This document shows, piece after piece, positions 30,468-41,861 of a stretch of DNA of 49,778 bases (position 1 is the stretch's first letter; the number at the start of each line of letters is the position of its first letter). Source of the DNA: Candidatus Epulonipiscium sp. (GTDB lineage Bacteria > Bacillota > Clostridia > Lachnospirales > JAAYNZ01); assembly GCA_012524135.1 (NCBI GenBank), contig JAAYSE010000008.1, positions 1 through 49,778 of the forward strand. The letters run 5' to 3'. Under the pieces are notes generated by a model. It searched no databases. It worked only from the letters and a program-made list of their open reading frames with translations, and was not told the DNA's origin. The translations under genes and the position numbers were made by a program.

Positions 30468-32012
30468 CTATAAAAAGATACATTCACTCGATAAAACTTC
30501 TTTATTTTCATTGGCTTTTGAAAGAGACATTGCATGAAATAAAATCTTTTCTTTTGTAGCCTCTTTGCGTAATATATTGCAAGTTATTTGACCTGCATTA
30601 AGGACTAAAATTCGATCGCATATTCCCAAAATCTCTTCTATATCCGAAGATATAAATATAATGGATGCTCCTTTTCTAATTAAATCTACCATACAATTAT
30701 AAATATCTGTTTTAGAAGCAATATCAATACCTCGTGTTGGTTCATCCATAATATATATTTTTAATCGACTCATCATCCAACGAGCTATTGCCATCTTTTG
30801 CTGATTTCCTCCACTATAGGTCCATAATAAATCTTCTGGCTTTCCAGGTTTAATACTTAATTTTCGAACGTACTCACCAGTTACATCCCCTAAAATATAA
30901 TAATCAATTACTTGTTTGTTTGCAAATCGTTTAAGTGAAGAAATAGAAATATTCTCTTGAAGATTTAAACACCCAAAAACCGAATTATTAAGACGATCCT
31001 CTGGAATTAAAGCAATTCCTGCTCGAATCGCATCACTTGGATTTTTAATTGTAACAAATTTATCATTTACTTTAATCCTACCTTTTGAATAATTTTCTAC
31101 GCCAAATAAACATTTTGCTAATAAAGATCGTCCAGATCCCATTAAACCTGTAATCCCCAAGATTTCTCCTTTTTTTAATTGAAAACTGATGTTTTTCAGA
31201 ATATTGTTAAAATAAAGATTGTCTACAGATAATATGGTCTTTCCTAATTCTACTTCAAGTTTGGGATAACATTTTTTATCTTTTGACATACACAACATTT
31301 CAATAATATGTTCATCCTTCATTTCTTTTACTTTTTTTGTTCCAGTAATTTTCCCTTGATAAAGAACTGTAACTCTATCTCCCAAAATCTTAATTTCTTC
31401 TAATAAGTGCGTAATATAAAAAATAGCTTTCCCCTTTTGTTTTAAATCTTCAATAATCCTATATAAAATCTCTTTTTCAATGGAAGTAAAAGAAGCCGAT
31501 GGTTCATCAAATATAATAATTTCTGCATCTGAAACATAGGCTTTAATAACTTCTATTAAATGCTTTTGTGCAAAACCTAATTTTCTTACGGGTGTATATA
31601 TATCTAAGTCAATACCCAATTTCGAAAAAAGTACTTCACAATCATAATAAAGTTTATTAAAATCTACTGATTTAAATACTTTATTTGTATAAGGCATACG
31701 ATCTGCAAAAACATTTTCTGCAACCGTTAAATTAGGATACAAAGCAACATCTTGTAATGCATAATGAATTTTCATTTTTTTAGCTTCATAAACAGAATGA
31801 ATACAAACTTCTTGATCATGAAAAAAAATATGTCCACTATCACTTTTTACAATTCCACTAATAATCTTCATAATCGTTGATTTTCCTGATCCATTCTCTC
31901 CTACAATAATATGTACTTCTCCAGAATATAAATCTAGATTAATATCACATAAAGCAAAATCCTCACTAAAATATTTATTAATATCTTTCAATACAAGTAT
32001 AGGATGTTTCAT
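30468..32012 (-). CDS. Sugar ABC transporter ATP-binding protein (tandem NBD, RbsA/MglA-like), no adjacent co-directional permease
   Basis: Two Walker A motifs (GENGSGKST, GLMGSGRSLL), Walker B motifs ([22 protein letters not shown]), second signature YSGGNQQK; first signature position reads LGFAQKHLIEV. Confidence 0.9.
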   Translation of the reverse strand: MKHPILVLKDINKYFSEDFALCDINLDLYSGEVHIIVGENGSGKSTIMKIISGIVKSDSGHIFFHDQEVCIHSVYEAKKMKIHYALQDVALYPNLTVAENVFADRMPYTNKVFKSVDFNKLYYDCEVLFSKLGIDLDIYTPVRKLGFAQKHLIEVIKAYVSDAEIIIFDEPSASFTSIEKEILYRIIEDLKQKGKAIFYITHLLEEIKILGDRVTVLYQGKITGTKKVKEMKDEHIIEMLCMSKDKKCYPKLEVELGKTILSVDNLYFNNILKNISFQLKKGEILGITGLMGSGRSLLAKCLFGVENYSKGRIKVNDKFVTIKNPSDAIRAGIALIPEDRLNNSVFGCLNLQENISISSLKRFANKQVIDYYILGDVTGEYVRKLSIKPGKPEDLLWTYSGGNQQKMAIARWMMSRLKIYIMDEPTRGIDIASKTDIYNCMVDLIRKGASIIFISSDIEEILGICDRILVLNAGQITCNILRKEATKEKILFHAMSLSKANENKEVLSSECIFL

Positions 32013-32058
32013 AGTAGCCCCCCCTGCCATTCCCTAAATACTAGTATTTGAACTTCTA

Positions 32059-32841
32059 TTATACATGTCCTTCAAAAGCATCAATCGATGTAAAAAGCTG
32101 AATATTATTATTAAAAATTATATTTTTATAACGATCATCTATTCGTGAATTCGTAATAATCTTATCTCCTATATTCTGTGCTTTATCTACTTTATAAAAA
32201 GCATATTTTTCAAAAGCTTCTGCAGTAAATACTAAAATTCGTTCCCTTGCATTATGAGATGCTTCTTGAATTAAAGACGCTTTATCTATACTAGAAACGG
32301 TAATATCTAATTGATCAGTAATTCCATCTACTTCAATAAAAATTTTAGATACAAAAAACTTTTTAAGGTTATTAATTGTTAATGTTCCAAAAACCGCATG
32401 ATGACGGAAATCAATATCTCCGCCTAAAAGTACAACTTTTATAGTTTTAGAAGAAGAAATTTCACTCGCTAATAAAATATCATTGGTAAGAATAGTAATA
32501 TTATTTTTATTGATTAATTTTTTAGCAATACAACGATTAATGATCCCATTCGTAAGCATAATAACATCACCATCATTGATCATTTGTACCGCAATATCAG
32601 AAATTTCATTATAATCTGCCGGATCTCCATCAATCATATCCAAAAAGTCTTCCTCTTCTTCTTCATTTAAAACTGCCCCCCCATGAGTTCTAGTTAAAAA
32701 CCCTTCTTTCTCTAACTTCTCTAAATCTCGTCGAATAGTTACCTCAGAAACATTTAACATCGTACTAAGCGCACTGACTTCAGCCTGATGGTTTTCTAAT
32801 ATATAATTTTTTATAATTCGGATTCGTTCAATCGCAAACAT
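32059..32841 (-). CDS. DeoR/GlpR family transcriptional regulator
   Basis: N-terminal HTH ERIRIIKNYILENHQAEVSALSTMLNVSEVTIRRDLEKLEKEGFLTRTHGGAVL; C-terminal DeoR sensor-like domain. Confidence 0.93.
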   Translation of the reverse strand: MFAIERIRIIKNYILENHQAEVSALSTMLNVSEVTIRRDLEKLEKEGFLTRTHGGAVLNEEEEEDFLDMIDGDPADYNEISDIAVQMINDGDVIMLTNGIINRCIAKKLINKNNITILTNDILLASEISSSKTIKVVLLGGDIDFRHHAVFGTLTINNLKKFFVSKIFIEVDGITDQLDITVSSIDKASLIQEASHNARERILVFTAEAFEKYAFYKVDKAQNIGDKIITNSRIDDRYKNIIFNNNIQLFTSIDAFEGHV

Positions 32842-32954
32842 TATGACGCACATCCCTTATAATGATGATCACTTAAAATATATTCCTTTTTATTTAGTAT
32901 ATATGAATTAAACAATAAACACAATAGAAAAGGAGAAAAAGCAAATTGTTTGGT

Positions 32955-32976
32955 CACAAACATAAGTAATCGAAAT
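32955..32976. promoter_or_regulatory. Putative DeoR operator, copy 3
   Basis: CACAAACATAAGTAATCGAAAT shares AAAC and AAGTAATCGAA with copy 1. Confidence 0.45.
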
Positions 32977-33057
32977 TATACAAACACTGCTTGTCTCTTT
33001 TACTTCAACATATAGTATATATTTTCTCTATTTTTTTCATTTTTTTTATGCATTATA

Positions 33058-33086
33058 TTGACTACGCTTTAATTTTATGATATGAT
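33058..33086 (+). promoter_or_regulatory. Putative sigma-A promoter of the sugar ABC operon
   Basis: TTGACT (33058-33063), 17-nt spacer, TATGAT (33081-33086). Confidence 0.65.
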
Positions 33087-33092
33087 TCAATC

Positions 33093-33152
33093 ATCAAACG
33101 AAAGTAATCGAATGATTTTAAGTATTTTACCTTTCGTTTATGTTCGTTTGAT
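33093..33152. promoter_or_regulatory. Putative paired DeoR-type operators
   Basis: ATCAAACGAAAGTAATCGAATG (33093-33114) and inverted CTTTCGTTTATGTTCGTTTGAT (33131-33152); each contains two CGAA-type half sites about one helical turn apart. Confidence 0.6.
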
Positions 33153-33199
33153 ATACTTTAGTTACTTTTATATTTAAAAATTCAAAAGGGGTGTATCGT

Positions 33200-34270
33200 A
33201 TGAAATGGAAAAAGTACATTGCAATGATGCTTGCTAGTGTGATGGTAATTTCTCTTAGTGCCTGTCAAAGTGGGGGGGATAATAGCCAGCTTGTAGGTGT
33301 ATCGATGCCTACTAAATCTTCACAACGTTGGATTCAAGATGGAGATAATATGAAAAAACAATTAGAGGATAAAGGATATAAAGTAGATCTACAATATGGA
33401 GAAGACAGTGTAGATAATCAAGTATCTCAAATTGAAAATATGATCGCCAAAGGAGCTAAAGTTTTAGTTATTGCCTCCATTGATGGTGAAGCACTAACCG
33501 ATGTATTACAAAAAGCTGCAGATAATGGAATTAAAACCATTGCCTATGATCGATTAATTCGTAATTCAGAACACGTTAGTTATTATGCAACCTTTGATAA
33601 TTTTGAAGTAGGAGTACAACAAGCAAATACTATTGTAGAAGGTTTAGATCTTGAAAATCAAACAGGACCCTTTAATATTGAATTATTCGGAGGATCTCCT
33701 GATGATAATAATGCATACTTCTTTTATGATGGCGCTATGTCTGTATTACAACCTTATATCGACAGTGGTAAACTTGTTATCAAAAGTGGTCAAACAGGAA
33801 TGGATAAAGTATCTACTTTACGTTGGGATGGTGCCACTGCACAAGCTAGAATGGACAATATTTTAAGCGCTCATTATACTAGCGATACTATACATGCTGT
33901 ATTGTCTCCTTATGATGGCATTTCTATCGGTATTATTTCATCCTTAAAAAGTCTTGGCTATGGTACAGATAATAAAAAAATGCCTATCGTATCCGGACAA
34001 GATGCTGAAATTCCTTCTATTAAATCTATTATTGCCGGCGAACAATATTCAACTATATTTAAGGATACCCGAATTTTAGCTGAAAAATGTGTAACAATGG
34101 TAGATGCTATTTTTAAAGGTACCGAACCCGAAATCAACGATACAGAAACTTATGATAATGGAAAAATTATAGTCCCTTCTTATTTATGTGATCCTATACC
34201 TGTAGATCAGACAAACTACAAAGAAGTATTGATCAATTCTGGTTATTATACAGAAGATGATTTGAAATAA
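33200..34270 (+). CDS. Sugar ABC transporter substrate-binding lipoprotein (ChvE-like)
   Basis: Signal peptide with lipobox [72 protein letters not shown] 33200 with RBS AAAGGGG. Confidence 0.93.
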   Translation: MKWKKYIAMMLASVMVISLSACQSGGDNSQLVGVSMPTKSSQRWIQDGDNMKKQLEDKGYKVDLQYGEDSVDNQVSQIENMIAKGAKVLVIASIDGEALTDVLQKAADNGIKTIAYDRLIRNSEHVSYYATFDNFEVGVQQANTIVEGLDLENQTGPFNIELFGGSPDDNNAYFFYDGAMSVLQPYIDSGKLVIKSGQTGMDKVSTLRWDGATAQARMDNILSAHYTSDTIHAVLSPYDGISIGIISSLKSLGYGTDNKKMPIVSGQDAEIPSIKSIIAGEQYSTIFKDTRILAEKCVTMVDAIFKGTEPEINDTETYDNGKIIVPSYLCDPIPVDQTNYKEVLINSGYYTEDDLK

Positions 34271-34278
34271 ATATCCAT

Positions 34279-34334
34279 AGGTCTATCTACCATAATATTT
34301 TACATCTTTTATACTATTATGATAGATATGACCT
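34279..34334 (+). other. Imperfect hairpin between binding-protein and ATPase genes
   Basis: AGGTCTATCTAC...GATAGATATGACCT with inner CATAATA/TATTATG pairing; weak T-rich tail. Confidence 0.4.
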
Positions 34335-34550
34335 CTCCTTATCTCATTTTATTGATTAAAAAAATCTAACTCTACAGATATCTACGTTCATAATTTTACT
34401 ATCTTTTAAGAAGTAGTTATAACATAATATCACTCTCATTGTATACTCTGTTTCATTCTATACTCTATTTTATACTCTAAGTAAAAAATAATATAGATAC
34501 TTATATGACTATCCTATCTATATTAAATATGATAAGAAGGAGCATTGGCT

Positions 34551-36101
34551 ATGTCTAACTATATTTTAGAAATGAACCATATCACAAAAACATTTGGCAG
34601 CCTAAAGGCTCTTGATGATGTTAACTTAAAAATCAAAGCTGGCGAAATCCATGCTCTTGTAGGAGAAAATGGTGCCGGGAAATCTACACTAATGAATATA
34701 CTCAGTGGTGTATATCCCCATGGTTCTTATACAGGAGAAATCTTATTTAAAGAAAAAGAATGTCGATTTAAAGATATTCGAGATAGTGAAAAATTAGGAA
34801 TTGTTATTATACATCAAGAATTAGCTTTAATCCCTTATCTATCTATTGCCGAAAATATTTTTTTAGGAAACGAACGAGCAAAATCTGGAATTATTGATTG
34901 GGATGAAACCCGCCTAAAAGCTAAAGAACTATTAGGCACCGTAGGATTAACAGAAGATCCAACCACTTTAATCAGTAATCTTGGAGTTGGGAAACAACAA
35001 CTGATTGAAATATCAAAAGCACTCTCCAAAGATGTAAAATTATTGATTTTAGATGAACCTACAGCTGCTTTAAATGATGAAGATAGTGATAAGTTACTAA
35101 ATCTTATCTTAGAATTAAAAGAGAAAGGTGTTACCTCTATATTAATTTCCCATAAGCTAAATGAAGTTTCTAAAGTAGCGGATCAAATTACAATCCTTCG
35201 TGATGGTAAAACCATCTCTACCCTTACTAAAGGTGTCGATGAAATTAATGAAGATATTATTATTAAAGGAATGGTTGGTCGTGATATGTCTGATCGTTTT
35301 CCTCCTCGAAAACCAAAAATTGGTGATCTTTTATTTGAAGTAAAAGATTGGACTGTATATCATCCTCAAAATAGTGATAGAAAAGTAATTAATAATATAC
35401 ATTTTAATCTTCGAAAAGGCGAAATTATTGGTTTTGCTGGACTTATGGGTGCTGGTCGAACTGAACTAGCAATGAGTTTATTTGGTAAATCTTATGGTCA
35501 AAATATTTCAGGAACTGCTTATATCAATAACAAAAAAGTAGAATTAAATACAGTAAGTCAAGCTATCAAACATGGTCTTGCCTATGTTACAGAAGATCGA
35601 AAAACTTATGGTTTAATACTCATTGACACTATTAAAAACAATATTTCCATAACAAACTTGAAAAAAGTAAGTAAAAATAATATCATTAATGAACAGAAAG
35701 AAAATCTAGTGATAGAAAAATATCGTGAAAAATTTAATATTAAATCCTCTAGTATATTGCACCAAGCAGGACAACTTAGTGGAGGTAATCAACAAAAAGT
35801 AGTCCTTAGTAAATGGATCTTTGCTGAACCGGATATTCTGATTCTTGACGAACCCACTCGTGGTATTGATGTGGGGGCGAAATATGAAATGTATACCATT
35901 ATTAACCAATTGGCTAATGAAGGAAAAGGAATTATCTTTATTTCTTCTGAAATGGTAGAGTTGCTTGGTATATGTGATCGAATTTATGTGGTTAATGAAG
36001 GAGAAATTGCTGGAGAGCTTCTTCGTTCAGAAGCTACCCAAGAAAATATCATGAAATGTATTATGAATCATAGTAGGGGGGAACAACATAATGAATTTTG
36101 A
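34551..36101 (+). CDS. Sugar ABC transporter ATP-binding protein (MmsA/GguA-like)
   Basis: Tandem NBDs: [69 protein letters not shown] 34551 with RBS AAGGAG. Confidence 0.95.
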   Translation: MSNYILEMNHITKTFGSLKALDDVNLKIKAGEIHALVGENGAGKSTLMNILSGVYPHGSYTGEILFKEKECRFKDIRDSEKLGIVIIHQELALIPYLSIAENIFLGNERAKSGIIDWDETRLKAKELLGTVGLTEDPTTLISNLGVGKQQLIEISKALSKDVKLLILDEPTAALNDEDSDKLLNLILELKEKGVTSILISHKLNEVSKVADQITILRDGKTISTLTKGVDEINEDIIIKGMVGRDMSDRFPPRKPKIGDLLFEVKDWTVYHPQNSDRKVINNIHFNLRKGEIIGFAGLMGAGRTELAMSLFGKSYGQNISGTAYINNKKVELNTVSQAIKHGLAYVTEDRKTYGLILIDTIKNNISITNLKKVSKNNIINEQKENLVIEKYREKFNIKSSSILHQAGQLSGGNQQKVVLSKWIFAEPDILILDEPTRGIDVGAKYEMYTIINQLANEGKGIIFISSEMVELLGICDRIYVVNEGEIAGELLRSEATQENIMKCIMNHSRGEQHNEF

Positions 36102-37332
36102 AAAACAAAAGCAGAGCAACACTTTTCCATTAAAACCTAATCAAAAAGATAAAACAATGAATTTTGAAAAACTAACATCTATTCTCAAAAATAACATTCG
36201 ACAATATGCCATGGCTTTAACCTTAGTACTAATTATGATACTATTTCAAATTTTAACCAATGGTGTATTATTTAGTCCTATCAATATTACTCACTTAATT
36301 CAACAAAATAGCTATGTTTTAATTTTAGCAGTCGGCATGCTTTTGATAATTCTTACCGGAAATGTAGATTTATCTGTAGGTTCTACAGCTGCTTTTATTG
36401 GAGCTGTCGGTGCCATCTTTATGATTAAAATGAATATCTCTGTACCGATAGCTATTTTACTCTGTTTGATTATAGGTGCTTTAGTTGGAGCATGGCAGGG
36501 ATATTGGATTGCTTATGTCAAAATACCTTCTTTTATTGTTACTTTAGCTGGGATGTTAGTATTTAGAGGTTTAACTATGGTTATATTAAAAGGTCAAACA
36601 TTAGCACCATTTGAAAAATCATTTCAATTTATAGCTAGTGGTTTTTTACCTGAATCCATTAAAATTGGAAATTTAAATTTTATCGCTATTTTAGTCGGTA
36701 TTCTTCTATCTTTATTATTTATTTTTTTAGAATTTTCCAATATCAAAAATAAAAAGAAATATAATTTTGAAACCTTACCACTTGGTTTCACTATCACTAA
36801 AATTATTATCATTATTATTGGTATTAATTTACTTACTTATAACCTAGCAGCTTATAAAGGAATTCCTGTAGTTCTTGTTCTTATTATTAGCTTAATTGTT
36901 ATCTATACTTTTATCACACAGAAAACTATTGCTGGAAGACATATTTACGCAGTAGGTGGAAATGAAAAAGCAGCAAGATTATCTGGAATTAAAACTCATC
37001 GTGTACTCTTTTGGGTATATGTAAATATGGGTGTATTAGCAGCCTTAGCTGGTCTCGTAGTAGCTGGACGGTTAAATGCTGCTACACCAAAAGCAGGTAC
37101 CAACTTTGAATTAGATGCTATCGCATCCTGTTTTATCGGTGGTGCATCATCCACCGGAGGAATTGGTAAGATTATTGGTGCAATCATCGGTGCCTTAGTC
37201 ATGGGTGTTCTGAACAATGGTATGTCTATCATGGGTGTTGGTATCGACTGGCAACAAACCATTAAAGGGTTAGTATTACTAGCTGCTGTTGCATTTGACG
37301 TATATACAAAATCCAAAACAAATGGAGAATAA
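36091..37332 (+). CDS. Sugar ABC transporter permease (GguB/XylH-like)
   Basis: TM protein with [60 protein letters not shown]; 11-bp overlap with the ATPase gene. Confidence 0.93.
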   Translation: MNFEKQKQSNTFPLKPNQKDKTMNFEKLTSILKNNIRQYAMALTLVLIMILFQILTNGVLFSPINITHLIQQNSYVLILAVGMLLIILTGNVDLSVGSTAAFIGAVGAIFMIKMNISVPIAILLCLIIGALVGAWQGYWIAYVKIPSFIVTLAGMLVFRGLTMVILKGQTLAPFEKSFQFIASGFLPESIKIGNLNFIAILVGILLSLLFIFLEFSNIKNKKKYNFETLPLGFTITKIIIIIIGINLLTYNLAAYKGIPVVLVLIISLIVIYTFITQKTIAGRHIYAVGGNEKAARLSGIKTHRVLFWVYVNMGVLAALAGLVVAGRLNAATPKAGTNFELDAIASCFIGGASSTGGIGKIIGAIIGALVMGVLNNGMSIMGVGIDWQQTIKGLVLLAAVAFDVYTKSKTNGE

Positions 37333-37367
37333 GCATTTCAAAAACTTACTTTTAAACCAAAAATTTT

Positions 37368-37408
37368 ATAGATGTCTAAGTTCAATCTCTAATCTCTTAG
37401 ACATCTAT
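37368..37408. terminator. Bidirectional terminator-like hairpin between sugar ABC operon and ilv/leu operon
   Basis: ATAGATGTCTAAG / CTTAGACATCTAT 13-bp inverted repeat; moderate T-rich tails. Confidence 0.75.
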
Positions 37409-37418
37409 AAAATCTATT

Positions 37419-39080
37419 TTATCCCCTCATTGTCTCCTCTAAAGAAGCTCCTGGAGCCACCATAGGAAATACTTTATCATCTTTTTCAATTTGACAATCA
37501 ACAATCACTGGTCTTTTTTCTGCCAATGCTTGTTTTAATACAGGTTCTACTTCTTCTAATGTTGTAATTCGTAAACCAACTGCTCCAAAAGCTTCCGCCA
37601 ATTTAACAAAATCAGTATCCCGATCGATATTGGTATTCGAATAACGTTGTCCATAAAACATATCTTGCCATTGTCGAACCATCCCTAATACTTGGTTATT
37701 CATAATAATCACAATCAGTGGAAGATTATACTCTACTGCTGTCGCTAGTTCGTTACAATTCATGCGAAAACTTCCATCTCCTGCGATATTTACTACTTGC
37801 TTATTTGGACAACCAATCTGAGCTCCTATACACGCTCCAAACCCGTATCCCATTGTTCCTAATCCTCCAGAAGAAAGAAATGTTCGTGGTTCTGTAAATT
37901 GATAATACTGTGCTGCCCACATTTGATGCTGTCCTACCTCTGTAGTTACAATAGCTTTTCCTTCTGTTAAGTCATATAATTTTTCAATTACATAAGGAGC
38001 TGTTACACGATCTTTTCTATATTTCAAGGGATATTTTATTTTCCAATCTTGTATCTGTCTCATCCATTCAGAATGTTCTTGCTGAGTCAATCTTTGATTT
38101 AAGAGAGACAAAACTTCTTTTACATCTCCTATCATAGAACAATAAGCTTTGATATTTTTATTAATTTCAGCGGGATCAATATCAATATGAAGAATCTGAG
38201 CATGGGGAGCAAATTCTTCTGCCTTACTGATTACTCGATCACTAAATCGAGCTCCTACAGCAATTAAAAGGTCACATTCCATCATTCCTTTATTGGACGT
38301 CATAGAACCATGCATTCCTACCATACCAGTATAATAGGAATGAGTAGCCGGAAAACCTCCTTGCCCCATTAAACTACAAGTAACAGGTGCTTCTAACTTT
38401 TCTGCAAATTCCACTAATTCTTTTGATGCCTTAGCGTGAATAATACCTCCCCCTGCATAAACAAAAGGCTTCTTTGATTGTTCAATCATTTTTTTAACCT
38501 TTTCTATCCTTTTTTCTGTTATATAATCTGTATCCGTTATTATAGGTTTAGGATTTTGATAAGTATAGGTGGCAACTTGAGCAGTAATATCCTTAGGTAT
38601 ATCAATAAGAACAGGACCTGGGCGACCTTCCCTTGCAATATAAAAAGCATTGCGAATCGTATTAGCCAAATCACAAATATCTTTTACCATATAATTATGC
38701 TTAGTAATAGGCATCGTAATACCCGTGATATCTACTTCCTGAAAACTATCTTTCCCTAATAAAGATACCGCTACATTCCCTGTAATAGCAACCATAGGAA
38801 TAGAATCCATATATGCTGTAGCAATACCTGTTACTAAATTAGTAGCTCCTGGACCAGAAGTAGCAATACAAACCCCTACTTTTCCGGTAGCTCTAGCATA
38901 TCCATCCGCCGCATGTGCAGCCCCTTGTTCATGCGACGTCAAAATATGGCGAATTTCATTTTGATGTTGATAAAGAGCATCATAAATATTTAAAACTGCT
39001 CCTCCTGGATATCCAAAAACGGTATCCACTTTTTGCTCTTTTAAGCATTCGATGATGATTTCTGCTCCTGTAAGTTTCAA
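37419..39080 (-). CDS. ilvB: Acetolactate synthase large subunit
   Basis: MKLTGAEIIIECLKEQKVDTVFGYPGGAVLNIYDAL, GPGATNLVTGIA, GDGSFRMNCNELATAVEY. Confidence 0.96.
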   Translation of the reverse strand: MKLTGAEIIIECLKEQKVDTVFGYPGGAVLNIYDALYQHQNEIRHILTSHEQGAAHAADGYARATGKVGVCIATSGPGATNLVTGIATAYMDSIPMVAITGNVAVSLLGKDSFQEVDITGITMPITKHNYMVKDICDLANTIRNAFYIAREGRPGPVLIDIPKDITAQVATYTYQNPKPIITDTDYITEKRIEKVKKMIEQSKKPFVYAGGGIIHAKASKELVEFAEKLEAPVTCSLMGQGGFPATHSYYTGMVGMHGSMTSNKGMMECDLLIAVGARFSDRVISKAEEFAPHAQILHIDIDPAEINKNIKAYCSMIGDVKEVLSLLNQRLTQQEHSEWMRQIQDWKIKYPLKYRKDRVTAPYVIEKLYDLTEGKAIVTTEVGQHQMWAAQYYQFTEPRTFLSSGGLGTMGYGFGACIGAQIGCPNKQVVNIAGDGSFRMNCNELATAVEYNLPLIVIIMNNQVLGMVRQWQDMFYGQRYSNTNIDRDTDFVKLAEAFGAVGLRITTLEEVEPVLKQALAEKRPVIVDCQIEKDDKVFPMVAPGASLEETMRG

Positions 39081-39137
39081 TCCATCATCTCCTTTCTGTA
39101 GTGTCTTATACTTTTCTATTTATACTTCCTCTAATAC

Positions 39138-40802
39138 TTATTTTACAATAGCTCCTGTATTAGCTGAGGTTACTAATCGTGCATAACGGGCTAAATATCC
39201 TGTTTTAATCTTTGGTTCTTTCGGTACCCAATGTTGTTTTCTTTTTGCTAATTCCTCTTGGGAAACTTCTAAAGTAATCGTACCTTTTACCATATCAATA
39301 GAAATTAAATCTCCATCTTGTACTAATGCAATAGGTCCCCCTTCCGCTGCCTCTGGGGAAATATGACCTATAGAAGCTCCTCGAGTAGCTCCACTAAATC
39401 TTCCATCTGTAATAAGAGCCACATCTTTATCAAGTCCCATACCTGCTAAAGCAGAAGTTGGAGATAACATTTCTCGCATACCTGGTCCTCCTTTTGGACC
39501 TTCATAACGAATGACAACAACCGATCCTTTTTGAATTTTTCCTTCTATAATCGCTTGATTCACTTCTTCTTCCGAATCAAAGACTTGAGCAGGTCCTTGA
39601 TGTTGTAACATTTCTTTCGCTACCGCTGATCTTTTTACCACACAGCCATCTGGCGCTAAATTTCCCTTAAGAACCGCAATTCCTCCCGTCATACTATATG
39701 GATTATCCATCGATCGAATAACTTCAGGATTTCGATTTACTATATCCTGAATATTTTCTTTTACTGTTTTCCCTGTAATCGTCATTACATCGGTATGGAG
39801 TAAATTCTTTTTGGATAATTCTTTCATTACCGCAGCTACTCCTCCTGCATGATACAAATCTTCCACATGATGATGACCTGCCGGACTAAGTTTACAAAGA
39901 TTGGGGGTCTTTTCACTAATTTCATTCGCCATATCTAAATTTAACTCAACCCCCGCTTCATAAGCAATAGCTGGTAAGTGTAACATACTATTCGTACTAC
40001 ATCCCAAAGCCATATCCACTGTAAGGGCATTCGCAAACGCTTCTTTTGTCATAATATCTCGTGGTTTTATATCTTTCTCTAACACATCCATTACCGTCAT
40101 TCCTGCTTTTTTTGCTAAGCGGATCCGTTCTGCATAAACCGCTGGAATAGTTCCATTTCCAGGTAACCCAAGTCCTAATACTTCTGTAAGGCAATTCATA
40201 CTATTGGCCGTAAACATTCCTGAACAAGATCCACATCCAGGACAAGCATATTTTTCACAAGCATGAAGTTCTGCTTCTGTCATTTTACCCGCTGTAACAG
40301 CCCCAACTGCTTCAAATACAGTAGATAAACTAGAATGAGAAGAACTTTGTCCATCCTTTCCTGCTAACATAGGACCTCCGCTTACCACCACTGTTGGAAT
40401 ATTAAGTCGAGCTGCTGCCATAAGCATTCCAGGCACTACTTTATCACAATTAGGTACCATAACCAAAGCATCAAAGCCGTGCGCCATAGCCATCGTTTCA
40501 ATACAATCCGCAATCAACTCACGAGAAGCTAAAGAATAATGCATTCCCATATGTCCCATAGCAATCCCATCACACACAGCAATAGCAGGAAACTCAATGG
40601 GTGTTCCTCCTCTCATTCGTACCCCAGCTTTTACCGATTCTACAATAGTATCTAAATGAATATGACCTGGTACAATTTCATTTTGTGAATTTACAATTCC
40701 AATTAAAGGTTGTTGAATTTCTTCATCCGTATATCCCAGTGCTTTTAATAACGAACGATGAGGAGCCCGCTCTATCCCTTTTTTAACTCGATCACTTCTC
40801 AT
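39138..40802 (-). CDS. ilvD: Dihydroxy-acid dehydratase
   Basis: [71 protein letters not shown]. Confidence 0.97.
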   Translation of the reverse strand: MRSDRVKKGIERAPHRSLLKALGYTDEEIQQPLIGIVNSQNEIVPGHIHLDTIVESVKAGVRMRGGTPIEFPAIAVCDGIAMGHMGMHYSLASRELIADCIETMAMAHGFDALVMVPNCDKVVPGMLMAAARLNIPTVVVSGGPMLAGKDGQSSSHSSLSTVFEAVGAVTAGKMTEAELHACEKYACPGCGSCSGMFTANSMNCLTEVLGLGLPGNGTIPAVYAERIRLAKKAGMTVMDVLEKDIKPRDIMTKEAFANALTVDMALGCSTNSMLHLPAIAYEAGVELNLDMANEISEKTPNLCKLSPAGHHHVEDLYHAGGVAAVMKELSKKNLLHTDVMTITGKTVKENIQDIVNRNPEVIRSMDNPYSMTGGIAVLKGNLAPDGCVVKRSAVAKEMLQHQGPAQVFDSEEEVNQAIIEGKIQKGSVVVIRYEGPKGGPGMREMLSPTSALAGMGLDKDVALITDGRFSGATRGASIGHISPEAAEGGPIALVQDGDLISIDMVKGTITLEVSQEELAKRKQHWVPKEPKIKTGYLARYARLVTSANTGAIVK

Positions 40803-40934
40803 AAGCATTTCCTTTCTGTTTTCTTTTTTCTATTGGATATATAAATATCCTTCTCATACATTAAAATACTTGATATAACTATCTCAAAATATCTTCAATT
40901 GAAATAGATAAACATAGAATAGATAAAAACAACC

Positions 40935-41822
40935 TTATGATAGTCCAATTAGCATTCCTTGATTTTGAGCATAATCATGGAATAATTTTAATAATTTCTT
41001 GGTAATAGGACCACAACTTCCATTTCCAATTACTCTTCCATCCACATTGGTAACTGCAATAACTTCTGCCGCTGTTCCTGTTAAGAAACATTCATCTGCA
41101 TTATAAACATTAAAAAGAGTAAATTCCTTTTCATACACTTCGTAACCTGCTTCTTTGGCCAATTCTATAACACTTAATCTAGTAATCCCATCTAAAATTC
41201 CTACATGAATAGGTGGAGTATAGATAACACCATCTTTAATAATAAAAATATTATCTCCTGTACATTCTGTTACCATTCCATCATGATCTAACATTAATGC
41301 CTCTGCCGCTCCCGCACGATTGGCTTCAATTTTTGCCAAAATATTGTTTAAATAGTTTAAAGACTTTACTTGAGGATCGACAATAGTAGCCTTATTTCTA
41401 CGTTGGCTAGCTGTTATAATCGGCATACCCTTTTCATACATTTCTTCAGGATATAAAGAAATCGTAGATGCAATACAAAAAACAGTAGGTTTTACACAAT
41501 TCGTAGGACTTAATCCTAAATCCCCTGCTCCCCTCGTTACAACAAGACGAATATACGCATCTCTTAACTGATTTTGTCTACATGTTTCCAAAACTACTTC
41601 GGTTAACTCCTCTTTCGATAAAGGAATTTCTAAAAAAATGGCTTTGGCTGCTGCAAAAATACGATTTATATGTTCTTCTAATCGAAAAACTCTTCCATTA
41701 TAAGCACGAATTCCTTCAAAAACTCCATCCCCATATAATACCCCATGATCAAAAACCGATACTTTTGCTTCTGATTTTTTAACAAATTCTCCATTTAAAT
41801 AAATCATTAATTCTGATGGCAT
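40935..41822 (-). CDS. ilvE: Branched-chain amino acid aminotransferase
   Basis: Class IV PLP aminotransferase: FDHGVLYGDGVFEGIRAYNG, VKSLNYLNNILAKIEANRAGAAEALMLD, ECFLTGTAAEVIAV. Confidence 0.93.
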   Translation of the reverse strand: MPSELMIYLNGEFVKKSEAKVSVFDHGVLYGDGVFEGIRAYNGRVFRLEEHINRIFAAAKAIFLEIPLSKEELTEVVLETCRQNQLRDAYIRLVVTRGAGDLGLSPTNCVKPTVFCIASTISLYPEEMYEKGMPIITASQRRNKATIVDPQVKSLNYLNNILAKIEANRAGAAEALMLDHDGMVTECTGDNIFIIKDGVIYTPPIHVGILDGITRLSVIELAKEAGYEVYEKEFTLFNVYNADECFLTGTAAEVIAVTNVDGRVIGNGSCGPITKKLLKLFHDYAQNQGMLIGLS

Positions 41823-41861
41823 ATAAGTCCCTCCATTATTTTAATTTTTTATTTTTACTTC

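Noticed and set aside
36996-37316. 106-aa minus-strand ORF opposite the sugar permease
   Set aside because: Shadow frame of a conserved TM protein; no RBS or recognisable domain.
39997-40194. 65-aa minus-strand ORF inside ilvD in another frame
   Set aside because: Overlaps the core of ilvD, whose Fe-S cysteine motifs are intact in the main frame.
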